A stretch of 64,000 nt of DNA, from the NCBI GenBank assembly GCA_902590245.1, contig CACIWG010000006.1, forward strand, positions 18,277 through 82,276. The letters are read 5' to 3'. A model generated the notes under the pieces. That model ran no database searches, was not told the origin of the DNA, and saw only the letters and a program-made list of their open reading frames with translations. This document shows, piece after piece, positions 17,604-26,888 of this stretch. Both the position numbers and the translations under genes were made by a program. The stretch comes from an uncultured SAR116 cluster alpha proteobacterium (GTDB taxonomy: Bacteria > Pseudomonadota > Alphaproteobacteria > Puniceispirillales > Marisalimonadaceae). How positions within the stretch are numbered: position 1 is the stretch's first letter; every line of letters begins with the position of its first letter.

Positions 17604-18200
17604 TTATCTATGAGATGAGTGATAAATATCATTTGGCTCCATTTCAGTAGCGATAGCTAGTCTGTTTGTCATGTTAAAAAAACCAGTAATTAAACTTATG
17701 TCCCAAATGTCTTTGTCAGAAAAACCATTTTTACTCAATTCATCCCTTGATTTTTTATTTACGTCAGAAGGGTTTTTTGTAAGTTCTTTGACATATCTGA
17801 GCATTATTTGGTGCTTTTTTGCTAAATTTGCTGCTTCTAAGTTTGAAATTAATCTTTCTCCTAACTGAGGATCTCCAGATAATTCTCTAACAGCTGATCC
17901 ATGTGCAACTATACAGTAATAGCAGTGATTTAAAGATGAAACAGTAACTGCTATCATTTCTCTTTCTAACTTAGTTAAACCAGAATCTCCTAACATAATA
18001 GAATTGTATAATTTGGTAAAACCTTCAAACTGTTTTGGAAAATTAGAGAATGCAGCTAAAACATTTGGGATAAATCCAATTTTTTCTTTAACAATTTTTA
18101 AATAATTTTCAGCATTTAAATCATCTTTAGTTTTTTTCTTATTTTTAAGATTTAAACTTGTGATTTTATTTTTTGCCAATTGTCTTGGTATTTTAGTCAT
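17604..18200 (-). CDS. AhpD-like / carboxymuconolactone decarboxylase-family peroxidase-related protein
   Basis: A 198-residue helical protein with the CMD motif LEREMIAVTVSSLNHCYYCIVAHG: the CxxC pair and following histidine are the redox centre of AhpD-like proteins. The length and the IPNVLAAFS segment match the uncharacterised peroxidase-related subfamily. It probably handles peroxide or serves as a thiol reductant, perhaps next to flavin dehydrogenases that can leak peroxide; that link is inference. It sits mid-operon, 5 nt before the acyl-CoA dehydrogenase and 2 nt after the hydratase gene. Confidence 0.87.
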   Translation of the reverse strand: MTKIPRQLAKNKITSLNLKNKKKTKDDLNAENYLKIVKEKIGFIPNVLAAFSNFPKQFEGFTKLYNSIMLGDSGLTKLEREMIAVTVSSLNHCYYCIVAHGSAVRELSGDPQLGERLISNLEAANLAKKHQIMLRYVKELTKNPSDVNKKSRDELSKNGFSDKDIWDISLITGFFNMTNRLAIATEMEPNDIYHSSHR

Positions 18201-18202
18201 TA

Positions 18203-18988
18203 CTACTCCTTAATCCAATTAGGTTTTTTCTTATTAAAAAAAGCATTTATACCATCTTTAGCTTCTTTAGTGTCCCATATATCTGCTAGTTTGTTAATTG
18301 TAAGATCTACAATATTTTGATCTATAGGATAAGATAAATCTCTCACCAGTTTTTTTGATTCTAATATTGAATTAGGGGCTGAATTTTTAAAATTATCTAT
18401 AAACTCAGATATTTTAGAATTAATTTCATTCTCTTCGTATATAAAATCAATCAACCCAAATTTAACTCCATCATCAGGTCTAAAAATTTTTGCAGATGTA
18501 AATAAATGGATTGCGTTTTTTTCGCCAATTTTTTTAATTACATATGGACTTATTGTTGCTGGTATAAGGCCAAGTTTTGCTTCTGTTAATGCCATCTTGA
18601 TGTTTTTTATTGAAAAAACAAAATCACATATTGACATAATTCCAATACCACCACCAAAGGTATTACCTTCTATGTTACCAATAATAGTTTTAGGACAATT
18701 GTAGAGTTTTAGAAGCAAGTCAGCAAGTTTAGATGCTTCTATAATTCTATTTTCTCTTGGTGCAGATAGTTGTTTTTTCATCCACGATAAATCACCTCCA
18801 GCACAAAAACTTTTCCCATTTGCTGAAATTAAAATAAGAGATGATGTATCTCTAGATAACTCATCAATACAAAGGCTTAATTCGTTTATGATATCTAGTG
18901 TAAGTGCATTATGAACATCTGGATCGTTTAACCTAATTTCAGTAGCAATATTATTAATTTTTGTAACTATAATCTTCTTGAAATTCAT
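18203..18988 (-). CDS. liuC: Enoyl-CoA hydratase family, likely methylglutaconyl-CoA hydratase (LiuC)
   Basis: A 261-residue crotonase-fold enzyme: ANGKSFCAGGDLSWM supplies the first oxyanion-hole loop, GNTFGGGIGIMSICD the second, and EAKLGLIPATISPYV the active-site glutamate region typical of methylglutaconyl-CoA hydratases. I start it at the ATG at 18986-18988, 7 nt after the mccB stop; the longer frame begins with TTG inside mccB. Its place between the carboxylase beta subunit and an acyl-CoA dehydrogenase fits leucine catabolism (methylglutaconyl-CoA to HMG-CoA). Other crotonase substrates are not excluded. Confidence 0.85.
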   Translation of the reverse strand: MNFKKIIVTKINNIATEIRLNDPDVHNALTLDIINELSLCIDELSRDTSSLILISANGKSFCAGGDLSWMKKQLSAPRENRIIEASKLADLLLKLYNCPKTIIGNIEGNTFGGGIGIMSICDFVFSIKNIKMALTEAKLGLIPATISPYVIKKIGEKNAIHLFTSAKIFRPDDGVKFGLIDFIYEENEINSKISEFIDNFKNSAPNSILESKKLVRDLSYPIDQNIVDLTINKLADIWDTKEAKDGINAFFNKKKPNWIKE

Positions 18989-18995
18989 AAAAATT

Positions 18996-20597
18996 CTACA
19001 TTCTAAAAAGACCAAATTTTGTTTTTTTAATTTTTGAGTTCAAACTTATTTGCAGACACATTGAAAGAATATTTCTTGTATCTCTTGGATCTATAATACC
19101 ATCATCCCACAATCTGGAAGATGAATAAAGAGGATTTGACTGATAATCAAATTGTTTGACCAATTTAGAAAAAAATTCTTTTTCTATCTTTTCGTTCCAT
19201 TCTTCGTTTTTCTTCTTAACATTTATTTTTTTAAGCTGAAGTAAAACATTTGCAGCTTGCTCTCCACCCATGACTGATATTTTTGAACTTGGCCAAATCC
19301 ATAAAAAATTAGGCTGAAAAGCTCTTCCACACATACCATAGTTACCAGCACCAAAACTGCCACCTACGATGACTGTTATTTTGGGAGAATTTGAATTTGA
19401 AACAGCATTAATTAATTTAGCGCCGTTCTTAGCAATTCCAGTATGCTCGGCTTGTTTGCCAACCATAAAACCAGTAATATTTTGAAAAAATATAATAGGT
19501 ATTTTTCTCTTACTACAAAGTTGAATGAAATGAGTTCCTTTTTGCGCACTCTCAGAAAATAAAACGCCATTGTTGGCTATTACTCCACAACTGATTTCAT
19601 TTATTTTTGCAAAACCTGTTATAAGAGTTTTTCCATAATTTGGTTTAAATTCATCTAAATCAGAACCATCAATTATCCTCATTATAATTTCACTTATATC
19701 AAATGGTTTTTTAAGATCACTTGGGACAATTCCTATCAGTTCTTCACTGTCATATAGTGGCAACTTTGTTATTTGATCAAATTTTTTTTGAGTAATGTTA
19801 GCATTTTTAATGCATTGGCGAGTTAATTCTAAAGCATGATAATCATCATCTGCAAGATAGTCAGCAACACCTGAAATTTCTGTATGAACTTTACCACCTC
19901 CTAAATCTTCTGCAGATATTTTTTCACCAATTGCTGCTTTTACTAAAGGTGGTCCTGCTAAAAAAATAGTTCCCTGATTTTTTACAATTATAGTTTCATC
20001 GGACATTGCTGGGACATAAGCTCCACCAGCGGTACAACTTCCCATAACAACTGCCACTTGCATTATATTATTAGAAGACATTTTTGATTGATTATAAAAA
20101 ATCCTTCCAAAATGATCTCTATCTGGAAATACTTCGTCTTGATTTGGAAGATTTGCTCCTCCTGAGTCAACTAGATATATACAAGGTAAGTTATTTTGCA
20201 TTGCAATTTCTTGAGCTCTTAAATGTTTTTTCACAGTAATAGGGTAATAAGTACCCCCTTTTACTGTGTAATCATTACAAATTATCATCACATTCAAGTT
20301 ATGAATTTTTCCAATGCCTGTTATTAAGCCACCTCCAGGACATTCGTTGTCGTAAAGGTCATGTCCAGCTACTGATCCTACTTCTAAAAAAGTAGAGTTT
20401 TTGTCAAGTAACTGAGTAATTCGCATTCTAGGGAGTAATTTTTTTTCTTTGGAAGTTTTTTTGTTGAACTTTTTAATACCGCCTTTAAAGGCAAAATCTT
20501 TCACCTTTTTGATTTCATCAATTTTCAAGAGCATATAATTTTTATTATTTATAAAAATATCACTAGATACTGATAAATTAGATTTTAAAATGCCCAT
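18996..20597 (-). CDS. mccB: Methylcrotonyl-CoA carboxylase beta (carboxyltransferase) subunit
   Basis: A 533-residue carboxyltransferase of the acyl-CoA carboxylase type. It has GGGLITGIGKIHN, IYLVDSGGANLPNQDEVFPD, the acyl-CoA-binding GSCTAGGAYVPAMSDE and the biotin-site region GGSFGAGNYGMCGRAFQPNFLW, all characteristic of MCC beta. It transfers carboxylate from biotin to 3-methylcrotonyl-CoA in leucine degradation. Start at the ATG 20595-20597 (MGILKS), one base after the ivd stop and with GAGGG upstream; a TTG start inside ivd is rejected. The biotin-bearing alpha subunit it needs is not in this window. Confidence 0.94.
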   Translation of the reverse strand: MGILKSNLSVSSDIFINNKNYMLLKIDEIKKVKDFAFKGGIKKFNKKTSKEKKLLPRMRITQLLDKNSTFLEVGSVAGHDLYDNECPGGGLITGIGKIHNLNVMIICNDYTVKGGTYYPITVKKHLRAQEIAMQNNLPCIYLVDSGGANLPNQDEVFPDRDHFGRIFYNQSKMSSNNIMQVAVVMGSCTAGGAYVPAMSDETIIVKNQGTIFLAGPPLVKAAIGEKISAEDLGGGKVHTEISGVADYLADDDYHALELTRQCIKNANITQKKFDQITKLPLYDSEELIGIVPSDLKKPFDISEIIMRIIDGSDLDEFKPNYGKTLITGFAKINEISCGVIANNGVLFSESAQKGTHFIQLCSKRKIPIIFFQNITGFMVGKQAEHTGIAKNGAKLINAVSNSNSPKITVIVGGSFGAGNYGMCGRAFQPNFLWIWPSSKISVMGGEQAANVLLQLKKINVKKKNEEWNEKIEKEFFSKLVKQFDYQSNPLYSSSRLWDDGIIDPRDTRNILSMCLQISLNSKIKKTKFGLFRM

Positions 20598-20598
20598 A

Positions 20599-21762
20599 TT
20601 AATATCCCTCAGATATCTCTCTTCCAATTAGCATTCTCCTTATCTCCGAGGTTCCTGCACCAATTTCATATAATTTTGAATCTCTTAATAATCTTTCAAC
20701 TGGATAATCTTTCGTATAGCCATTACCTCCTAAAATTTGGATGGCATCTAAAGTGATAGTTGTTGCTTTTTCCGCTGCATACAAAATACAACCTGCAGCA
20801 TCTTTCCTTGTTGTTTCCCCTCTATCACAAGCAGATGCAACTGCATAAACATATGATCTACAGGCATTAAGTGTGGTATACATATCTGCAATCTTACCTT
20901 GGATTAATTGAAATTGGCCAATTGATTTACCAAACTGTTTTCTTTCCTGTGTATAAGGTATAACAGTATCTAGTGCTGAAGCCATAATCCCCAAAGGACC
21001 TGCAGCCAATACAACTCTTTCAAAGTCTAATCCACTCATTAGTATTGATGCACCATCTCCAGGATTTCTTAATATATTGTTTTCAGGTACTTCACAATTA
21101 TCAAATATTAATTCAGATGTATTTGAACCACGCATTCCAAGTTTATCAATTTTTTTTCCTACAGAAAATCCAACCATGTCCTTTTCAACTATAAATGCTG
21201 TTATTCCCTTTGAGCCGGCAGCAGGATCAGTTTTAGCATATATTATTAAAACATCAGCATCTGGACCGTTTGTTATCCACATTTTTGTTCCATTCAATAA
21301 ATACGTTTTATTACCTTGTTTTTCAGCATGTAATGACATAGATACAACGTCAGATCCTGAGTTAGGCTCACTCATTGCCAAAGCACCTATTTTTTTTCCA
21401 GAACATAACTCTGGTAAATATTTATTTTTTTGCTCATGGTTTCCATTTCTATTAATTTGATTCACACATAAATTTGAAAATGCTCCATAAGACAATCCTA
21501 TTGAAGCACTAGCTCGACTAATTTCTTCCATAACAATGCAATGTGATAAATAGTTTAATCCAGTACCTCCATAATCTTCATCAGCTGTGATGCCTAGCAA
21601 GCCTAGCTCCCCAAATTTTTGCCATAAAAAATTTGGAAATTCATTCTTTTCATCAACTTCTTTTGCTAATGGAGCAATTTCATTTTGAGCGAATTTATTT
21701 ACAGTATTTTTTAATTGATTTAGATCTTGGTTAAATCCAAAGTTAAGAGTTTTATCATACAT
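20599..21762 (-). CDS. ivd: Isovaleryl-CoA dehydrogenase
   Basis: A 387-residue acyl-CoA dehydrogenase. The catalytic glutamate is read as E248 in [17 protein letters not shown], the helix position used by isovaleryl-CoA dehydrogenases rather than the C-terminal position of short-chain enzymes. [26 protein letters not shown] and [18 protein letters not shown] are present. It converts isovaleryl-CoA to 3-methylcrotonyl-CoA, the substrate of the carboxylase encoded next. It is followed within one base by mccB, and TerB-like gene 4 nt upstream may share its transcript. Confidence 0.94.
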   Translation of the reverse strand: MYDKTLNFGFNQDLNQLKNTVNKFAQNEIAPLAKEVDEKNEFPNFLWQKFGELGLLGITADEDYGGTGLNYLSHCIVMEEISRASASIGLSYGAFSNLCVNQINRNGNHEQKNKYLPELCSGKKIGALAMSEPNSGSDVVSMSLHAEKQGNKTYLLNGTKMWITNGPDADVLIIYAKTDPAAGSKGITAFIVEKDMVGFSVGKKIDKLGMRGSNTSELIFDNCEVPENNILRNPGDGASILMSGLDFERVVLAAGPLGIMASALDTVIPYTQERKQFGKSIGQFQLIQGKIADMYTTLNACRSYVYAVASACDRGETTRKDAAGCILYAAEKATTITLDAIQILGGNGYTKDYPVERLLRDSKLYEIGAGTSEIRRMLIGREISEGY

Positions 21763-21766
21763 AATT

Positions 21767-22213
21767 TTAATTCATAGCACGTTTTTTAGCTTCATTTGTT
21801 TCAAAGCTTGATACATGAAGTAAGCTTGATATTTTTCTCATGAGATTTGATTCATAATCATCTAAATTTCCATCAGCTAATACTACTCCCCATAGCATTT
21901 CGACAACTTTTATTCTTTCTTCATGATCCATTGTATCAAGAATGACTTTAATATCTGAAAATATTTCAACTTTTTCATTTTCTTTTTCTAAAACAAAATT
22001 AACTGCATTTTTTGCTTTGCTTGGTTCTAGATGAAATTTATTAATTAGTAAGCTTGTAATTTTTTCTATTTCATCATCTGAAACTATTCCATCAACCTTG
22101 CAGGCTTCAATTAAAAGAGACAATACTGCATAGATTTCTTCTTCAATTATTTCAACTTGCGAATTCTTGTCCTGTTTAACTTTCTCAAAGATATTTTTTA
22201 AATTTTGAAACAT
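21767..22213 (-). CDS. TerB-like protein
   Basis: A 148-residue helical protein with the TerB/DjlA-N pattern: paired acidic metal-binding-like motifs [15 protein letters not shown] and [18 protein letters not shown] at the start of the two halves. The family is cytosolic and poorly understood; the name comes from tellurite resistance operons, but most stand-alone members have no shown role in tellurite. It may be the first gene of the leftward leucine-degradation operon, 4 nt upstream of ivd, and is divergent from glutamate dehydrogenase. Confidence 0.85.
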   Translation of the reverse strand: MFQNLKNIFEKVKQDKNSQVEIIEEEIYAVLSLLIEACKVDGIVSDDEIEKITSLLINKFHLEPSKAKNAVNFVLEKENEKVEIFSDIKVILDTMDHEERIKVVEMLWGVVLADGNLDDYESNLMRKISSLLHVSSFETNEAKKRAMN

Positions 22214-22260
22214 ATATTTTCCTTTTTACATATTAAAGACCTAATTTTATTAAAAATCAA

Positions 22261-22289
22261 TTTACAGATTTAAATAAATACAATTATAG
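22261..22289 (+). promoter_or_regulatory. Candidate sigma-70 promoter of the glutamate dehydrogenase gene
   Basis: TTTACA at 22261-22266 and TTATAG at 22284-22289 are spaced by 17 bp in the region between the divergent TerB-like and glutamate dehydrogenase genes, about 28 bp upstream of the start codon. The spacing is ideal and the hexamers are near consensus, but AT-rich DNA produces such matches by chance. Confidence 0.45.
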
Positions 22290-22317
22290 TAATTAATCAT
22301 TTATTGGGAGGAATTAA

Positions 22318-23739
22318 ATGGCAGGCCGTGAATTTTTAGAATCAATTGAAGTAAATTACAAAAAAGCAGTTGAATGCTTGCAAAAAACTGAAGGAAAAGA
22401 AATCTATAGTGATGAGTTAGCAGGTCAAATAATGACAGCAAATTCTACCTACGTGGTAAGATTTGGTGTTAGACTACGTGGAACTATATACACTTTTACG
22501 GGCTACAGATCTGTTCATTCTGATCATTTTGAACCTGTAAAAGGGGGCATAAGGTATGATGTTGAAGTAAATCAGGATGAAGTAGAAGCTTTAGCAGCAC
22601 TTATGACCTATAAATGTTCATTAGTTGAAGTTCCATTTGGGGGATCGAAAGGTGGTCTTGAAATAAATATTAGAGATTGGAAGGAAGACGAGTTAGAAAA
22701 AATTACAAGACGTTTTACCCAAGAATTAGCTAAAAGAGATTTGATACATCCGTCCCAAAATGTACCAGCTCCGGATGTTGGCACAGGTGAAAGAGAGATG
22801 GCTTGGATGGCTGATGAATATAGAAAACTAAATCCTACAGATTTGAATGCTTGGGCGTGTGTAACTGGAAAACCAGTGAATAAAGGCGGCATTGGTGGAA
22901 GAACAGAAGCGACCGGAAGAGGAGTTCAGTATGCTTTAAGAGCATTTTTTGATCATCCCAATGATGTAAAAAAAACAGGTTTAACACCAGGTTTAAAAGG
23001 TAAAAGAGTTATAATACAAGGCTTAGGGAACGTTGGTTATCATGCGGCTTTATTTTTATCAAATGAAGATGGATGTTTAATTACTCATGTCATCGAAAGA
23101 GATGGTTCAGTAGTAAATCCAAAAGGAGTGAATATAAAAGAATTACGAGAGTATATTTTCAAAAATGGGGGAGTTAAAGATTTTGAAGGATTTGTTTCAA
23201 AAGGAGCAGAAACTCTAGAAGAGGATGCCGATATTTTAATTCCTGCTGCAATGGAATTAGTCATAAATAAAGGAAATGCTGAAAAGATAAAAACTCCGTT
23301 AATTATTGAGGCTGCAAACGGCCCTGTATCTAGTGAGGCTGACGAAATACTTTTTAAAAGGGGAGTTGTTATAATCCCAGATCTTTATGCAAATGCAGGT
23401 GGAGTTACAGTTAGTTATTTTGAATGGATAAAAAACTTAAGTAGAATACGATTAGGAAGACTTCAACGACGTGCTCAAGAAAATCAAACTATATTAATGA
23501 TAGAAGCACTTGAAAAAATGACTGGTTCTAGATTCCCAGATGAATATAAAGATTTAGTGATGCAAGGTTCAGCAGAAATTGATTTAGTAAGATCAGGGTT
23601 AGAGGATACTATGAGAAATACCTATAATGTAATAAGTGAAGTTTGGAACAATAATTCTAATGCTAATGATTTAAGAACTTCTGCCATGATGGTGTCTGTA
23701 AAAAGAGTGATGGATAGTTATAATTCACTAGGATTATAG
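22318..23739 (+). CDS. Glu/Leu/Phe/Val dehydrogenase family, likely glutamate dehydrogenase
   Basis: A 473-residue amino-acid dehydrogenase. EPVKGGIRYD and the catalytic-lysine motif KCSLVEVPFGGSKGG mark the substrate domain; PAPDVGTG carries the conserved aspartate; VIIQGLGNVGYHAA is the Rossmann loop. It reversibly aminates 2-oxoglutarate, and the hexameric GDH architecture fits its length. The start is firmly set by a GGGAGGA Shine-Dalgarno sequence (22306-22312). It is monocistronic, closed by a strong hairpin terminator, and faces the ammonium transporter gene, which suits a role in ammonium assimilation or glutamate catabolism. Cofactor preference is not clear. Confidence 0.92.
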   Translation: MAGREFLESIEVNYKKAVECLQKTEGKEIYSDELAGQIMTANSTYVVRFGVRLRGTIYTFTGYRSVHSDHFEPVKGGIRYDVEVNQDEVEALAALMTYKCSLVEVPFGGSKGGLEINIRDWKEDELEKITRRFTQELAKRDLIHPSQNVPAPDVGTGEREMAWMADEYRKLNPTDLNAWACVTGKPVNKGGIGGRTEATGRGVQYALRAFFDHPNDVKKTGLTPGLKGKRVIIQGLGNVGYHAALFLSNEDGCLITHVIERDGSVVNPKGVNIKELREYIFKNGGVKDFEGFVSKGAETLEEDADILIPAAMELVINKGNAEKIKTPLIIEAANGPVSSEADEILFKRGVVIIPDLYANAGGVTVSYFEWIKNLSRIRLGRLQRRAQENQTILMIEALEKMTGSRFPDEYKDLVMQGSAEIDLVRSGLEDTMRNTYNVISEVWNNNSNANDLRTSAMMVSVKRVMDSYNSLGL

Positions 23740-23761
23740 ACTATAGGATTAAAGAAAATAA

Positions 23762-23791
23762 AAAAAGGCAGTCAATAAAGACTGCCTTTTT
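23762..23791. terminator. Bidirectional intrinsic terminator between gdh and amtB
   Basis: A perfect 12-bp inverted repeat, AAAAAGGCAGTC at 23762-23773 and its complement at 23780-23791, with a 6-nt loop. A tracts on one side and T tracts on the other mean it works as an intrinsic terminator for both convergent genes. Confidence 0.92.
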
Positions 23792-23811
23792 ATGGGGAGG
23801 TAATTTGATTA

Positions 23812-25092
23812 TTATTTTTTAAAATCAGGGTATGCTTCCATACCAACTTCACTTACATCTACACCTTCAAGTTCTTGTTCTTCTGATACTCTGATACCAA
23901 TAATTATTTTTATTGCATACCATACAACTGAAGAAGCGATCACTGTAAATGCTCCTATAGCTAATATACCATAAAGTTGAGCACCAATATTTGCATCAGA
24001 ATTTGAAAACACTACAGCGATTGTTCCCCAAATACCTGCAAATAAATGTACTGGTATTGCACCTACAACATCATCAACTTTGAATTTGTCTAACATTGGT
24101 ATTGATAATACGACTATCAATCCACCTACTGCTCCTATAAAAATTGCAAGCATTGGTGATGGAGCTAAAGGCTCAGCTGTAATTGCCACTAACCCACCAA
24201 GAGCACCGTTTAAAGCCATTGTTAAATCAGTTTTTTTGTAAAATAACATAGTTAAAATTATTGCTACAACAACACCACCCGCCGCAGCTAGATTTGTATT
24301 GATATAAATGTTTGATATAGCAGAAACATCAGCAGCAGAACCCATAGCAAGTTGAGAACCACCATTAAATCCAAACCAACCAAACCATAATATAAAAGTT
24401 CCTAATGTTGCTAACGGTAAGTTTGAACCTGGCATTGGATTAACACTACCATCTGATGTATATTTACCTTTTCTAGCGCCTAAAATGATTGCACCAGTTA
24501 AAGCAGCCCATCCACCGACACCATGTACTATGGAAGAACCTGCAAAATCCAAAAATCCAGCTTCACTTAAATATCCACCACCCCAAGACCATGAGCCTTG
24601 AATTGGATAAATGAAACCACACAAAACAACAACAAATATTAGAAAGCTTGATAATTTAACCCTCTCAGCAACGGCTCCACTAACAATTGACGCAGCGGTA
24701 GCACAGAAGACCATTTGAAACCACCAATCAGATCCTGATGAATAATCACCTTCAAGGGGTTCAAGTTTGTCTGAAGGACCCCATAAAGAAAATGAACCTA
24801 TCCAACCTGTCACATCCATATACATGAGATTATAACCTACAACTGCAAACATTATTCCTGCAATAGAATACAGACCAATGTTTTTAGCACACTGAACAAC
24901 AGCATTTTTAGCTCTGACTAAACCAGTTTCTAACATGCAGAAACCAGCAGCCATGAGCATTACTAAAAACCCATGAACCAAAAAGGAAAATGAGTTAAAA
25001 ATATAAGCGACTTCAGCATCAACTGCTGCATTTGCAAATGATGAAATAAACAAGCAAGCTGAAATAAAGCCTAATGTAAAAATTCTTTTCAT
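23812..25092 (-). CDS. amtB: AmtB ammonium transporter
   Basis: A 426-residue Amt protein. A signal-peptide-like N-terminus (MKRIFTLGFISACLFISSFANA) precedes eleven membrane spans. Typical blocks are visible: MLETGLVRAKN, DFAGSSIVHGVGGWAAL with the first pore histidine, FGFNGGS, and VHLFAGIWGT with the second pore histidine. I start it at the ATG 25090-25092 because TTAGGAG stands just upstream; the longer frame adds 15 unlikely residues. It imports ammonium. No glnK lies beside it, although a GlnE-like gene is 138 bp upstream on the same strand. Confidence 0.95.
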   Translation of the reverse strand: MKRIFTLGFISACLFISSFANAAVDAEVAYIFNSFSFLVHGFLVMLMAAGFCMLETGLVRAKNAVVQCAKNIGLYSIAGIMFAVVGYNLMYMDVTGWIGSFSLWGPSDKLEPLEGDYSSGSDWWFQMVFCATAASIVSGAVAERVKLSSFLIFVVVLCGFIYPIQGSWSWGGGYLSEAGFLDFAGSSIVHGVGGWAALTGAIILGARKGKYTSDGSVNPMPGSNLPLATLGTFILWFGWFGFNGGSQLAMGSAADVSAISNIYINTNLAAAGGVVVAIILTMLFYKKTDLTMALNGALGGLVAITAEPLAPSPMLAIFIGAVGGLIVVLSIPMLDKFKVDDVVGAIPVHLFAGIWGTIAVVFSNSDANIGAQLYGILAIGAFTVIASSVVWYAIKIIIGIRVSEEQELEGVDVSEVGMEAYPDFKK

Positions 25093-25230
25093 AAAAACTC
25101 CTAACGTTAAATAATTAATAAAGAATTTGAACAACATATTTAATTATGAGATTTATTAAATGTATCCAAAGTTATAATATGATTAAATTATATGCAAAAA
25201 AACGTTTAAAATTTAATATACGACTATTTA

Positions 25231-26802
25231 TTAATCAAAAATTTTGTTCTTAAGTATGTATATTAAGTACTTATTAATCTCATTCTTTGTATTTTTAAGA
25301 CTCAGTTTGAGAGAACCTAAATCTCTTATATTTAGATTTTTCTGAAGCTTTTCTAGAATTTGATTTGTTAATTTGCTTGGCTTTTGATCTGAGAATGTAA
25401 GATTTACAAATTGATCAATAATAAAATAAAACATTTTTGCTTTTTTAATAAAATATTTTTTCTCTTCTATATTTTCTATTAATTCATTGTATTTTGGATT
25501 GCTATAAAAAAATTCCAAGAATTCAATGTCCCTTTGACCGCCTAAAGAGTATTTAGTTTCGTACCAATGAATTTTATTTTCTACATTTTCAGAAATATTT
25601 AAACTAATTTGTTTTTTATTATTTTCAATTTTTTCGGGTTTTATGTTAATTCTTCTCATTTCATTAATTTCTTGAATTAAATTTTTACTGTTGATTGTTT
25701 GTGATTTAAATTTTTGAATAACTTTGTCTAGTTCAATTTGAAAATTCCCCTCTTTAAAAACTAATTCACTTTTCATTAAAGCCATTTTTTCCCATGAAAA
25801 AGTCTCATTTTCATGAAATGATTTAAATTCAGATAATGTACAAGCGTTTGAACAAATACGATCTTTTGGTCCAAGTTTTGTATCTATTTCATAAATTAAA
25901 TTTTCAGATGTTCTTGAACTTAAAATTGAAATCATTTTTTGTGAAATAAGAGACAAAATTAAATGATAAGTTTTCTGATTTTGAAAATTTTGGTTCTTAT
26001 CTGGGAAAATAAACACTAGATCTAAATCAGAATTTGATGTCATTAAATTTTGAGCAAATCTTCCATATGCCAAAATTCCAAAATCATTTATGATATTTGA
26101 GTCAAAATTTTTCTCTTTAGATATTAAATCAACTGCAACTTTTTGAGCTTTTTTTAATGTGCAATGAGCTAATAAATAAAATTCATACGCAGCATCTTCT
26201 ACTTTTAATTCATCAGTTATAATTGATACAATAATTTGAAATTTAAGCTTTCTATGAATTTTTCTTAATTTATTTAAAATTGTTTCTTCATTTTCATTAA
26301 AATTTATTTTGTTAAACTCTTTCTGATATATATTGACGTTTTTAGTTAATTTTATTCCGTAATAAGGATCTAATATTTCTAGTAAATCAATATCTTTAGA
26401 CAAAAGATTTGTAGCATGCCCTGAGAAGGTAAGAATGTCTGATATTTTTTTGTGAGAAAAAGAATTTAAAATCACCATTTCAATAAATTCAAAATTGGGT
26501 TGTATAGCATCAATGAATCTCAAAAGCTGATAAGTACCTTGTCTAGGGTATTTAGATTTTAAAATTATAGGCAGTATAGAACTTGAAAACTTTTCAATTA
26601 AGTCAATGTAATCTTTTTGTATTTTTTTATTAATAATATTTTTAAAATATTCTCTAAAAAAAACTAAAATATCATGTTTACTAATTTTTGTTTTTTTAAA
26701 AAGATAGGTTATTAAATTATTGATATTATGATCATAATCTTCATTTACATCGTTTATTGACGAAATATTTTCTGGCAATCGAATTTTATCTAAATAGTTC
26801 AA
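25231..26802 (-). CDS. Half-length GlnE-like (glutamine synthetase adenylyltransferase) protein
   Basis: A 523-residue protein matching one catalytic half of GlnE, which is normally about 950 residues with two nucleotidyltransferase domains. An N-terminal helical part including FSGHATNLLSKDIDLLEILD (about 126-145) leads to the nucleotidyltransferase core AYGRFAQ...SNSDLDLVF with metal-binding D259 and D261, then YEIDTKLGP, FSWEKMALMKSELV and GGQRDIEFLEFF. The WEKMAL wording is closer to the C-terminal adenylylating half than to the N-terminal deadenylylating half. No second domain can be hidden nearby: fbp starts 86 bp away on the other strand. The GlnE label is firm as a family, less so as a precise activity. 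Confidence 0.8.
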   Translation of the reverse strand: MNYLDKIRLPENISSINDVNEDYDHNINNLITYLFKKTKISKHDILVFFREYFKNIINKKIQKDYIDLIEKFSSSILPIILKSKYPRQGTYQLLRFIDAIQPNFEFIEMVILNSFSHKKISDILTFSGHATNLLSKDIDLLEILDPYYGIKLTKNVNIYQKEFNKINFNENEETILNKLRKIHRKLKFQIIVSIITDELKVEDAAYEFYLLAHCTLKKAQKVAVDLISKEKNFDSNIINDFGILAYGRFAQNLMTSNSDLDLVFIFPDKNQNFQNQKTYHLILSLISQKMISILSSRTSENLIYEIDTKLGPKDRICSNACTLSEFKSFHENETFSWEKMALMKSELVFKEGNFQIELDKVIQKFKSQTINSKNLIQEINEMRRINIKPEKIENNKKQISLNISENVENKIHWYETKYSLGGQRDIEFLEFFYSNPKYNELIENIEEKKYFIKKAKMFYFIIDQFVNLTFSDQKPSKLTNQILEKLQKNLNIRDLGSLKLSLKNTKNEINKYLIYILKNKIFD

Positions 26803-26888
26803 CGTAAATACTTTAAATTAAATCTTTTTTTATATAAAAAAAATGCTATTAGAATTATAAATCAAATTTTACGAAAGTTGCAATTAAA

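Noticed and set aside
21077..21460. A 127-codon plus-strand frame inside isovaleryl-CoA dehydrogenase
   Set aside because: Antisense to a gene with all catalytic motifs; Ser/Pro/Phe-rich translation typical of a complementary-strand shadow.
25231..26802. GlnE truncated by a frameshift or nonsense mutation
   Set aside because: The divergent fbp gene begins 86 bp from its start and amtB follows its end, so no lost half can be restored by a frame change; it is a compact gene.
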